This document shows, one piece after another, positions 1-6,250 of a stretch of DNA of 8,486 bases; position 1 is the stretch's first letter, and each line of letters opens with the position of its first letter. Source of the stretch: UBA5177 sp002413265 (GTDB lineage: Bacteria; Chloroflexota; UBA5177); NCBI GenBank assembly GCA_036752825.1, contig DAIORV010000097.1, positions 1-8,486 on the forward strand, given 5' to 3'. A program made the position numbers and the translations under genes. Under the pieces are notes generated by a model. The model made no database searches. It saw nothing but the letters and a program-made list of their open reading frames with translations, and had not been told where the DNA came from.

Positions 1-215
1 GGGCACACCTTCGAAATCGTAGGGGCGAGCTGCGGTCGCCCGCGTCCAAACGGCAATCTGCCGCCCCATAACAGTTTCCGCTAGGCGGGCACACCTTCGA
101 ATTCGTAGGGGCGAGCTGCGGTCGCCCGCGTCCAAACGGCATTCCAGCGCCCCACACAGTTTCCGCTAGCCGGGCACACCTTCGAAATCGTAGGGGCGAG
201 CTGCGGTCGCCCGCG
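1..215 (+). repeat. Head-to-tail array of an 85-86 bp REP-containing repeat (2.5 copies)
   Basis: Copies begin at 1, 87 and 172, each with the same opening GGGCACACCTTCGAA, giving periods of 86 and 85 bp. The third copy diverges after 215. Each copy contains the tetranucleotide GTAG immediately followed by an imperfect hairpin, GGGCGA, a 7-nt loop, then TCGCCC (19-41, 105-127 and 190-212). GTAG or GGAG directly 5' of a short imperfect palindrome is the known signature of REP elements mobilised by RAYT transposases. The whole unit is conserved between copies, including the stretch around CAGTTTCCGCTAG. The array starts at the first base of the window, so it may extend further left. Confidence 0.85.
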
Positions 216-237
216 GTGGCCGTTCAAAGACGTTTGA

Positions 238-393
238 CTCAGGCTATCCGGACCGGTGTGGCAGCGAATCCATGACCGGATCAGTCGACACGGGCCGGAA
301 CTGCGGCAGTTCCGTGAGTTCGTAGCGAACAATCCGTTGCGATGGGAAATTGACGTTTACTTCGAGCAGGTGGTCGAAAGCCGAAGAACGTAG
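238..393 (+). pseudogene. C-terminal remnant of a REP-associated tyrosine transposase (RAYT, Y1_Tnp/IS200-like)
   Basis: The frame is open from just after a stop at 235-237 to the TAG at 391-393. It encodes about 51 residues with no plausible start. It contains PVWQRIHDRISR, an ELRQF segment and then FVANNPLRWEID. From memory this matches the end of RAYT proteins, whose pattern is roughly WQRxYYDHxIRxxxELxxIRxYIxxNPxxW. The upstream part of the transposase, including the HUH metal-binding motif, is absent, and the usual YYDH reads IHDR, so catalysis is not expected. The fragment lies between REP copies in opposite orientation, the arrangement expected for a RAYT gene and its cognate REPs. The 5' part was probably lost when the repeat array was rearranged. 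The family assignment is recognition by eye; truncation is seen directly. Confidence 0.7.
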
Positions 394-420
394 GTGGGCG
401 GACGTTGGCGGACGCTGCAA

Positions 421-453
421 CGCGGGCGACCGCAGCTCGCCCCTACGAATTCG
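421..453 (-). repeat. Inverted REP copy
   Basis: These 33 bases are the exact reverse complement of 98-130 in the second unit of the left array. The copy includes the hairpin (424-442) and the GTAG tetranucleotide on the minus strand (443-446). It lies 27 bp past the stop of the RAYT remnant and points towards the left array, so the remnant is bracketed by REPs in opposite orientation. Homology stops at the edges of the REP core; the rest of the 86-bp unit is absent here. Confidence 0.85.
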
Positions 454-650
454 CTGGTTCTAGCGAGACGGAAAGCCCGGCCTGAGCACGCCCCACGAGA
501 AATTCCCACCTTCGCCCGACGAATTCCGTAGGTCAGTCGTCCATGCGGTTCCCGACACAACATCGCATGATATTAGGCTTCGTAGACGCGGCTTCAAGAC
601 CGCAAAATGCGGAACCAAAACGTTGTCATCTCGCGGCCATCAAGCGCATC
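454..650. other. Intergenic region downstream of the kinase gene, no gene seen
   Basis: No convincing coding frame was found between the inverted REP and the stop codon of the minus-strand kinase gene. Two weak dyads are visible: TCGCT/AGCGA at about 451-466, and CCGCA-AAA-TGCGG at 600-612. The second lies about 40 nt past the kinase stop and could be a transcription end, but no T-run follows it, so it is not called as a terminator. Confidence 0.4.
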
Positions 651-1670
651 TCATCCATCATCCAGCAGCATCCGCTGAAGAACCCGCACCCTCTCCCCAA
701 TCCCCGCCGTCAGCCTCTTGAGATTCGGATTATCCCGCTCGCTGAGAAACCACGTGAGATCCTGAACCCTGCGCAGCATGACGAAACTATCGATCCGCGC
801 TTCGTCGTCGGCCGACAGATCGCGTACCCGCCGATACCCATTCAGGAGAGCCGCACGCAACTCTCTGCCGCGCGGCACGAAGCTCGTCTCGTTAATGGTC
901 ACCGCGAAATCGTAGAGATGGTAGCCCCATCCGCAGTCGCCAAAGTCGATCAAGCCCACCTGGCCCTTATTGAACAGGTAGTTCTTTTGATGGATATCGG
1001 CGTGGATGAGCCCAAACTCCGAGGGACCCTCCCCCAGCTCCTCCTGCACGCCACGAACCCGCCGCATCACGTCCCGCATCGCAGTTGCCGCTTCCGCCGA
1101 GAACTCACCGAACAGCCGAATCAGCGACTCCTCTGTCTCTGCGTCTGCCCTGTCCACTCTCGGTCTGTCGAAGTCAGAAGGGACCGTCAACGACTCGCTG
1201 TGATCGTGCAGTAGGGCCGTCAGGCGCCCGACCGCTTCGAGATGCACTGGAGCAAGCCCCTGGAAAAGGAAGCGTCCGTCGATCCAACGAAAGAGCGTGC
1301 AGCGTCGAGGGCTCAGACCCTCCACCGCGACGCTGACCACGCCCTCCCCGCCGCGAGTGCGCTCGACCTGCGGCAGGACGAGCTTGAGATCTTGCCGCAA
1401 ACGGTCCAGCCACCACAGCTCTGATCGAACTCTCGCGCGCGAACGCTCTTCGGTAATCGGTTCGTCCTCGGGCCGAAGGATGTGAAGCACGTGCCGTGTC
1501 CCGTCCGTTCCCGTAACCTTAAACGTGGTGTGGTAGAAGTGCGCCAGCAGAGAGAGTGAAGCCGGCTCAACGCCGTACAGGGCCAGAGCATGTTTCGCCA
1601 GGTCCCGCATGCGGAAAAGCTGCCCGCGTCGGGTCAAGGCTGCGTCGGCCTCCGCCGGTCCGTCCACCAT
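651..1670 (-). CDS. APH/homoserine-kinase-type phosphotransferase
   Basis: A 339-residue kinase of the aminoglycoside phosphotransferase/choline kinase/homoserine kinase II superfamily (Pfam APH). Seen directly: the catalytic loop HADIHQKN at residues 223-230 (H223, D225, N230; pattern HxDxxxxN) and the metal-binding IDFGD at 241-245, followed by WGYHLYDFAV typical of this fold. The N-lobe has KVTGTDGTRHVLHILRP at 51-67 and SELWWLDRL at 83-91. The length is normal for the family. It probably phosphorylates a small molecule in the cytoplasm; the substrate cannot be read, and resistance is not implied. The start lies 5 nt after the stop of the GTPase gene and has no well-placed Shine-Dalgarno (GGAGG is about 16 nt upstream), which suggests translational coupling. 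Met21 (at 1610) is an alternative start and also lacks a clear site. Confidence 0.85.
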   Translation of the reverse strand: MVDGPAEADAALTRRGQLFRMRDLAKHALALYGVEPASLSLLAHFYHTTFKVTGTDGTRHVLHILRPEDEPITEERSRARVRSELWWLDRLRQDLKLVLPQVERTRGGEGVVSVAVEGLSPRRCTLFRWIDGRFLFQGLAPVHLEAVGRLTALLHDHSESLTVPSDFDRPRVDRADAETEESLIRLFGEFSAEAATAMRDVMRRVRGVQEELGEGPSEFGLIHADIHQKNYLFNKGQVGLIDFGDCGWGYHLYDFAVTINETSFVPRGRELRAALLNGYRRVRDLSADDEARIDSFVMLRRVQDLTWFLSERDNPNLKRLTAGIGERVRVLQRMLLDDG

Positions 1671-1675
1671 GACCG

Positions 1676-3277
1676 TTATGTACCGGCCTCCACCTCGCTC
1701 AGGACTCCGTCACACCACTCTAAGAGCGACTCAAAATACCGCTCGGCCCGCGCCAGATCATCTAGCGCCACGGGCTCCGGATCCCAGGATTCGTAATACC
1801 GCTGTGCCTCCTGCAACACCGCATCCGCCTTCCCGATCTGCCGCCGAATCTCCCTTCCCAGCGATGGCAGAGCCAGCTCGAGCCGGTCACGGCCGCGTTT
1901 CACAGCCTCCTTCTCCACGTCCACGCGAAGCACGTTCGATCCGATCCATTTGCCGAGACTCTTCCCCGCTTCCCTGCCTGCAACGCCTCCATCCAGCGGC
2001 CTTGTCAGAATCCCGCCCAGCTGTCCCGGGAGCTTGTTGGCGGCTCGCCATGGCAGGTCCAACTCCGCGTGGAACGACCAACTACCAAGATCGACGGCCG
2101 GCGTCGACACGCCCGCCTGCACCCCCGCCAGCTGGACTTCGTCATCCAATGCCGAGCCGAGAAAGTCGAGCGACTCGCGATACGGAACCTCCGACGGTAT
2201 CTCGCGTTCCTCCGCCAGCTCCCGTCGCAGCGTGTCCAGAGAATCTGCAACGAACCGATCGAGGAGCGGCTCCAGGGCTTCAGACCTCGCCTGCAACGTC
2301 CTCCGCGCGTCACCGATTGCGCTGATTCGCGCCGCGCGCTGATCCCGGTTTCTGGTCTCGGCCGCCAACCGTAGGTTCTCGGACGATGTCGAAACATCGT
2401 TCCTCGCCTCCACCGCCGCGGCTCGCAGCGACTGGATTGCCGCGCCGAGGTGCGTCAGCCGCGAGAGAGCGACGACCTGGTCACCAAACGAAGACGAGGT
2501 GACGCGGTCGAGCACGGCCCGAAGGGCCTCTAAGCCCTCACCCGCCCTCGGAAGGTCACGCGTGGAGACCGCGAAGACGGCGGGTGCGCCGACCACGCCA
2601 TTGCCGGTGTCGCGCAGTGCGTGCCGCGCCCACTCCACGACGTCTGCGACCTCCTCCCCGGTGAGTAGGTCGACGCGATTGATCACGAAGAGCGCATTTC
2701 CCCCGAGCGCACGCTGAACCCGCCGTACTAAGCGCCGCTCCACGGCCGACAGGATCTGATCCGCGGCCAGCACCACGATAGCCAGGTCGCTTCGAGCCAG
2801 CTCGCGGAACGCGTCCCCCTCGCCTCCAGACGGCGTATCGACGAGCGACCATCCGTTCTTCAGCAGTGGCGAAGGGACCTGCACTCGAATTTCCTCGACC
2901 TCTCCAGGGCCACGCTGGACCACACGCGGAAGGGCCTCGAACGAGATCTCCGACGCGATGTCCTCCTCGGACCCCGAGCGGGCCACTTCTGCTCGCGGCA
3001 CCTCGGCGTGCCCAGCGCGCACGACAGGATGGACAGTGCCGGCCGCGTTCGCCTGAAACGGCTGCACCCCAAGCAGCGCGCCAAAGAGAGAAGTCTTTCC
3101 CGTCCCAGCAGCCCCGAGGAGCGTTATTTGCCGCCCCTCAGCCGCCATCGCCCGCTGAACCTGCTTCAAGCTTTCGAGCGCGGGCCTGAAGCCATCGGGG
3201 CATCCCTCCTCGGGAGCTCGAGCCAGCGACCCGTAAATCGAGCCGAACCGCGCCCAAATCTCAGCCGCCGCGTCCAT
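1676..3277 (-). CDS. Dynamin-like large GTPase
   Basis: A GTPase of 533-534 residues with a dynamin/Era-like G domain. Numbered from the TTG at 3280: P-loop GAAGTGKT at 56-63, probable switch I Thr in GTVHPVV at 81-87, G3 DTPSG at 148-152, and G4 NRVD at 201-204 (a variant of NKxD). No clear G5 is seen beyond VST at 238-240. From about 275 to 360 the chain is Ala/Arg/Glu-rich and helical, like the stalk of bacterial dynamin-like proteins. A Gly-rich amphipathic stretch at about 418-450 (GQLGGILTRPLDGG and onward) could be a membrane contact. No transmembrane helix is obvious. Members of this family usually remodel or tether membranes; that role is inferred here. ATG at 3277 directly follows a possible TTG start, with GAGGG and AGGAAGG upstream. 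It is the first gene of a pair with the downstream kinase. Confidence 0.82.
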   Translation of the reverse strand: MDAAAEIWARFGSIYGSLARAPEEGCPDGFRPALESLKQVQRAMAAEGRQITLLGAAGTGKTSLFGALLGVQPFQANAAGTVHPVVRAGHAEVPRAEVARSGSEEDIASEISFEALPRVVQRGPGEVEEIRVQVPSPLLKNGWSLVDTPSGGEGDAFRELARSDLAIVVLAADQILSAVERRLVRRVQRALGGNALFVINRVDLLTGEEVADVVEWARHALRDTGNGVVGAPAVFAVSTRDLPRAGEGLEALRAVLDRVTSSSFGDQVVALSRLTHLGAAIQSLRAAAVEARNDVSTSSENLRLAAETRNRDQRAARISAIGDARRTLQARSEALEPLLDRFVADSLDTLRRELAEEREIPSEVPYRESLDFLGSALDDEVQLAGVQAGVSTPAVDLGSWSFHAELDLPWRAANKLPGQLGGILTRPLDGGVAGREAGKSLGKWIGSNVLRVDVEKEAVKRGRDRLELALPSLGREIRRQIGKADAVLQEAQRYYESWDPEPVALDDLARAERYFESLLEWCDGVLSEVEAGT

Positions 3278-3380
3278 CAACCCTCGCTCACATCCTTCCT
3301 AATTTCCGCCCAACCAAAGCCGCAAATCGTCCGATGCGGAATTACCTCAATCCATGCCAACCGGCCAAGCGCAACTAACA

Positions 3381-3438
3381 GCGGCATTATGCCGCCGGCA
3401 TTATGCCGCCCGCATCGTATTGCGGCACTGTGCCGCAA
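3381..3438. promoter_or_regulatory. Cluster of three related dyads, candidate operator
   Basis: Three inverted repeats share the core GGCA-N3-TGCC: GCGGCATTATGCCGC at 3381-3395, GGCATTATGCC at 3397-3407, and TTGCGGCACTGTGCCGCAA at 3420-3438 (9-bp arms, perfect). Their centres are at 3388, 3402 and 3429. The first two also form a perfect 14-bp tandem repeat, GGCATTATGCCGCC. The position between divergent genes and the repeated symmetric core suggest binding sites for a dimeric regulator. The third could alternatively form an RNA hairpin. No regulator gene is present in the window, so the binding protein is unknown. Confidence 0.55.
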
Positions 3439-3467
3439 CATGGTAAACAAACAACAACATCTTGATA

Positions 3468-3495
3468 TTGGCGCTTTGATGGGCACCGGTAGTGT
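3468..3495 (+). promoter_or_regulatory. Weak sigma70-like promoter candidate
   Basis: TTGGCG (3468-3473) and TAGTGT (3490-3495) are separated by 16 bp, just downstream of the third dyad. Transcription would begin near 3502, giving a leader of about 30 nt to the ATG at 3532. Both hexamers are only partial matches, so this is tentative. Confidence 0.3.
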
Positions 3496-3531
3496 GTCGA
3501 AGCGTCGACAACACGGCACAGCGAGCTGCAC

Positions 3532-4029
3532 ATGGACGAGATTCCGGACATCTTCTGGGAAGCGCTGAACGAACTGTCGTTTGAAGGTTTGCCGCCCGGC
3601 CCCGACCAGGTTGGCTGGCGACCCGCCCTGCCGGAGGGCTTGACCGACGCTCTCGAAGTGGCCGAATCGACGGTGAGTTTTGGCCGTATGGTGCATCTGG
3701 TTGGTGATCCTGCGTCGTCCGAAGTCGCGTATACGCACGTGATCCTGCACCACGGTCTGCTCGGGATCAGGGTCTACTTCCCCGCGCTGCCCGTTCCCGG
3801 CGTGGTTGGCATTCCCGCATACGGGATAGGGTTTCGCGACCTGCCACAGGTGCGGCGCATGTATGAAGTCGAGCGAGTTCTCGAGGCCGTGGGTCAGCGC
3901 GGCGACGTGCGAACCGCCTACGGCGAAGCCGTTTCAGCGGCGACCGTGCAACAGGCCATGCGCGCCCTTTCCGGTATGGCAGGGTTCGAACGGCTGCCGT
4001 TCACCCTGTTTCCTTTGCAAGCCGCTTAA
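3532..4029 (+). CDS. Hypothetical protein, 165 residues
   Basis: I do not recognise this family. The ATG has only a weak upstream site (GCGAG), and a TAG at 3490-3492 closes the frame upstream, so this is the first possible ATG. The protein is acidic at its N terminus (DEIPDIFWEALNEL) and Pro/Gly-rich at about 20-37. A central stretch at about 52-100 reads as alternating beta strands (RMVHLVG, YTHVILHHGLLGIRVYFPALPVPGV in two segments). The C-terminal half looks helical (RRMYEVERVLEAVG, VQQAMRALSG) before the tail GFERLPFTLFPLQAA at 151-165. There is no signal peptide or membrane helix, so it is probably cytoplasmic. Third codon positions are mostly G/C, supporting coding. It is divergent from the GTPase operon. 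The tail reappears out of frame at the end of the next gene. Confidence 0.6.
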   Translation: MDEIPDIFWEALNELSFEGLPPGPDQVGWRPALPEGLTDALEVAESTVSFGRMVHLVGDPASSEVAYTHVILHHGLLGIRVYFPALPVPGVVGIPAYGIGFRDLPQVRRMYEVERVLEAVGQRGDVRTAYGEAVSAATVQQAMRALSGMAGFERLPFTLFPLQAA

Positions 4030-4147
4030 GAGCTGTCCATGCTCCCTGCAGGTTGACCGCCGGCGAGCTGTGACAGCCCTAGCAAGCTGAGCGTTGTACG
4101 GGCACCAGTCCAGGCGAACGACTGATACTGCATCATCACAGGATCGC

Positions 4148-4152
4148 GGAGG
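4148..4152 (+). promoter_or_regulatory. Shine-Dalgarno deciding the GTG start of the lipoprotein
   Basis: GGAGG ends 6 nt before GTG at 4159-4161. The GTG opens directly into the hydrophobic signal sequence, so this site fixes the start. Confidence 0.7.
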
Positions 4153-4158
4153 CCCGCC

Positions 4159-4689
4159 GTGCTTCTCGGGAGACAAGGGGTCGGACTCCTCGTTGCTAGT
4201 TTCCTTCTCGCGGGATGCGGCGCGCGGTCCCTGAACCCCGCTCCAACCATCACTCTCGGTTCACAAACAACCGTTGCTCGGGCCCTTGCCTTCTGTGAAT
4301 CGCACCCACTCACTCGTGGCCGTCCGGCGCGCCTGCGAGGCTGGTACGTCAAGTACCCGATTCGATCAGCCGGACCCGCAGTATATGGGGAGCTGGTCAA
4401 GTCACCCGCTGAGACAAGCGACGTGCTTGATACACACCTCGCCCCCGCACAAATGACATACGGGATCGTTCTGGCGGTTCCCGAGCTTGGTAGCGACGCT
4501 GTCAGCCCCGGTCCCCAGACTCGTTCTTGGGTGAGCGTGCTTGGAACCTTGTCTTGCGTCAACGGCGACAGCCCAGCCGAAATGACTGTCCAAAACGTCC
4601 TGCCGTACAAGGCGGCTTCGAGCGCCATCCCTTCACCCTTGTTCCCTCGCAAACGGCCTAGGCCGAGCGAGAGTGGGTTTCGTCATTAG
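4159..4689 (+). CDS. Small lipoprotein, possible OB-fold-like domain
   Basis: A 176-residue protein starting at GTG. Residues 1-19 form a lipoprotein signal with Arg5, a hydrophobic core (GLLVASFLLAG) and the lipobox LAGC, so Cys20 would be lipidated and the protein membrane-anchored. The mature part has strand-like ARLRGWYVKY at 57-66, SWVSVLGTLSC at 123-133 and MTVQNVLPY at 142-150, a pattern reminiscent of small OB-fold lipoproteins. Cys46 and Cys133 could form a disulfide. Function is unknown. The last 25 residues (about 152-176, Pro/Arg/Ser-rich) look foreign: the same DNA read in another frame resembles the end of the preceding gene. The natural C terminus may therefore have been near residue 150. 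It lies 129 bp after the previous gene and converges on the sulfatase. Confidence 0.65.
   Translation: MLLGRQGVGLLVASFLLAGCGARSLNPAPTITLGSQTTVARALAFCESHPLTRGRPARLRGWYVKYPIRSAGPAVYGELVKSPAETSDVLDTHLAPAQMTYGIVLAVPELGSDAVSPGPQTRSWVSVLGTLSCVNGDSPAEMTVQNVLPYKAASSAIPSPLFPRKRPRPSESGFRH
4614..4661 (+). repeat. Out-of-frame copy of the upstream gene's C-terminal coding segment
   Basis: Read from 4614, this segment gives GFERHPFTLVPSQTA then TAG. The end of the 165-residue gene (3982-4029) gives GFERLPFTLFPLQAA then TAA. Eleven of 15 residues and the stop position agree, with 34 of 48 bases identical by direct count and no gap. Most mismatches fall at third codon positions, which indicates that this frame was once translated under selection. 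It is not the frame used by the lipoprotein that now covers it. No similarity is seen on either side. Confidence 0.65.
4654..4665. repeat. Perfect 12-bp palindrome at the edge of the duplicated tail
   Basis: CGGCCTAGGCCG is its own reverse complement and contains the TAG that ends the duplicated tail. It could be a recombination or binding site, or chance in GC-rich DNA. Confidence 0.4.
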
Positions 4690-4794
4690 GGATCTCTTCT
4701 CAATAGTCGTCTGTCAAGAGTCGTTCGCGGTGACGAGCGCCTCGGCACAGAATGTCCCTAGATCTGCATAAGGCCGCTCGATTGGGTAGATTTC

Positions 4795-6117
4795 CTACTC
4801 TGAGCCCACCCGAGTTCTGGCCTCCAGCGCCTCCCGGTACGAGGGCGAAACCACCGGTCCGGCCAGCAGCGGATCGTCCGTCTGTTCCATCCACGTCCAC
4901 AGTTCGCTATCGAGCTCGCGTTCTATCTCAACATGTGACTCACCACCGGCCACGTTGCGCTGCTCCAGCGGATCTGCGTGCAGATCGTACAGCTCCGTGG
5001 GTGGATGCTGGCTCCCGTGATAAAGCTCCACGTGCTCTCGAAAGATCGATCCTAGCTGGACATCTCCCGGAACCTCGACCGCGAAAGACGTCTCGAAGTT
5101 GCGGATGTATTTGTGGCGCTCGGTTCGTATGGCCCTCATAGGATCGTAGTAGCTGTGGTAAGTCTTCTCCGCGTACACGGCCGCGCGTCCCGCAATCGAC
5201 TCGCCTCGCAGAAGTGGAAGAAATGACCGTCCCTGCACGTCGCCCGGCATCGGCACGCCCAAGATTTCCAGCAGTGTCGGCAGCACGTCGACGTTGCTGA
5301 CAAGACCTCCGACGACCAGCGCCTCTGGCAGTCCACCTTGTGGCCACCGCATGAGCAGCGCGATTTCGATACCCGGATCGTATAGCGTGCATTTAGCTCG
5401 CGGCATGGCGAGGCCGTGATCGGTGGTGAAGATCACCAACGTGTCTACAGCCAATCCGGCCTCGTCCAATGATTTCAAGACCCTTCCAACACCGGCGTCC
5501 GCCTGCTGGACATCTTCGTGCAGAGCCGAGAACTCCAGTCGCGAGGACGAGTCTGAAGGCAGATAAGCGGGAATATCCATGTCGTGCTTGACATTGAGGA
5601 ACGCATTTCCCTCCCCGTACGGACGGTGCACCTCCTCCAGATTGACCTCGACGTACAAAGGTTCACCGGACAGCGAACTCCCTAAGAAGTCCGCGATCTG
5701 GGAGGACACACCTTCGCTGAGCGCTGTTCCCTCAAATGGATGGACGTGCTGAAAGCCGAGACGTTCGATGTGCATGCTCACGTGCTGCAGTCCGAACAGG
5801 TGAGTCTCGTAACCGGCGGCTCCCAAAATCTCAGCCGCATGCCGCTCACCGGCGGCCAGATCCCAGCCGAACGGAAGATGCGCCAATCCCATGACTCCGG
5901 CGCTGTGCGGGTACCGGCCCGTTGCCAGCGCCGTTCGCGCCGGACTGCACCCGGAAGCTGTAGAGAAAGCATTGGAGAACCGGATGCCGGCGGCGGCCAG
6001 GCCATCCAGATGAGGCGTATCCAGGGTCTGGACGCCGTAACAGCCCAGATACCGCCCCAGATCGTGGCAGGTTATCAGGAATACGTGAGGCCGTGCTCGA
6101 GGCTGCTTGCTGTTCAA
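4795..6117 (-). CDS. Type I (S1 family) sulfatase
   Basis: A 440-residue sulfatase of the alkaline-phosphatase superfamily, hydrolysing sulfate esters or sulfamates. The organic substrate is unknown. Seen: FLITCHDLGRYLGCYG at 13-28, where D19 matches a metal-ligand Asp and H18 replaces the first Asp of the usual DD pair; the formylglycine motif CSPAR at 57-61 with Cys57 as the residue to be oxidised, followed by TALATGRYPHSAG; TTDHG at 231-235 (D233, H234); and K242 in KCTLYDPGI. The C-terminal subdomain ends with TELYDLHADPLEQRNVA, typical of S1 sulfatases. The start chosen is TTG at 6117 with GGAGG 4 nt upstream, because homology begins just after it. An in-frame extension to 6306 has no domain or signal peptide. 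No export signal is visible, and the maturation enzyme is not in this window. Confidence 0.9.
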   Translation of the reverse strand: MNSKQPRARPHVFLITCHDLGRYLGCYGVQTLDTPHLDGLAAAGIRFSNAFSTASGCSPARTALATGRYPHSAGVMGLAHLPFGWDLAAGERHAAEILGAAGYETHLFGLQHVSMHIERLGFQHVHPFEGTALSEGVSSQIADFLGSSLSGEPLYVEVNLEEVHRPYGEGNAFLNVKHDMDIPAYLPSDSSSRLEFSALHEDVQQADAGVGRVLKSLDEAGLAVDTLVIFTTDHGLAMPRAKCTLYDPGIEIALLMRWPQGGLPEALVVGGLVSNVDVLPTLLEILGVPMPGDVQGRSFLPLLRGESIAGRAAVYAEKTYHSYYDPMRAIRTERHKYIRNFETSFAVEVPGDVQLGSIFREHVELYHGSQHPPTELYDLHADPLEQRNVAGGESHVEIERELDSELWTWMEQTDDPLLAGPVVSPSYREALEARTRVGSE

Positions 6118-6121
6118 TACC

Positions 6122-6126
6122 CCTCC
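6122..6126 (-). promoter_or_regulatory. Shine-Dalgarno deciding the TTG start of the sulfatase
   Basis: On the minus strand GGAGG (within GGAGGGG) lies 4 nt before TTG at 6117-6115. It places the start 63 codons inside the longest open frame and right before the conserved core. Confidence 0.7.
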
Positions 6127-6250
6127 ACTCTCGACAATAGCCGCAATCCAAATCTCGTGAGGCAGGTAAGACGCGCAGGCCGGCAGGCCGTTTTCCCCCG
6201 TGCCCTCTCCCTCGCATCCCGAGTGGGTTGTGATTTCAGAGGACGGCCAT

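Larger units (their letters stand above)
3278..3531. other. Divergent intergenic region
   Basis: This 254 bp stretch separates the minus-strand GTPase operon from the plus-strand 165-residue gene. It holds the three-dyad cluster described separately and a weak plus-strand promoter. On the minus strand CATAAT, a reasonable -10-like hexamer, occurs inside each of the first two dyads, so protein binding there could block the GTPase promoter. No matching -35 is convincing. AGGAAGG at 3294-3300 (minus strand) lies 16 nt from the GTPase ATG. Confidence 0.5.

Noticed and set aside
1..215. CRISPR array
   Set aside because: The stretches between hairpins are themselves conserved copy to copy, so there are no variable spacers. 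The unit is 85-86 bp and GTAG-hairpin based, which fits REP elements.
81..563. Two small minus-strand open frames across the repeats
   Set aside because: They run through the tandem REPs and antisense to the RAYT remnant, with no ribosome site or recognisable motif.
600..612. Intrinsic terminator of the GTPase-kinase operon
   Set aside because: The CCGCA/TGCGG stem is only 5 bp and no T-run follows on the minus strand.
543..1214. Plus-strand open frame of 223 codons
   Set aside because: It is antisense to the kinase gene, which has intact catalytic motifs; high GC keeps the opposite strand open.
1609..2325. Plus-strand open frame of 238 codons
   Set aside because: It is antisense to the GTPase gene, Pro/Arg/Ser-rich and without any domain pattern.
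3277..3753. Minus-strand open frame of 158 codons overlapping the divergent promoter region
   Set aside because: It runs through the dyad cluster and antisense to the 165-residue gene, has Cys/His/Arg-rich composition typical of a shadow frame, and would overlap the GTPase start.
4030..4158. Integron attC site between the two plus-strand genes
   Set aside because: Short gene-like units with odd boundaries suggested cassettes, but no paired RYYYAAC and GTTRRRY core sites are present.
4026..4652. Minus-strand open frame of 208 codons opposite the lipoprotein
   Set aside because: The plus strand has a lipobox signal sequence and GGAGG before its start; the minus frame has no such support.
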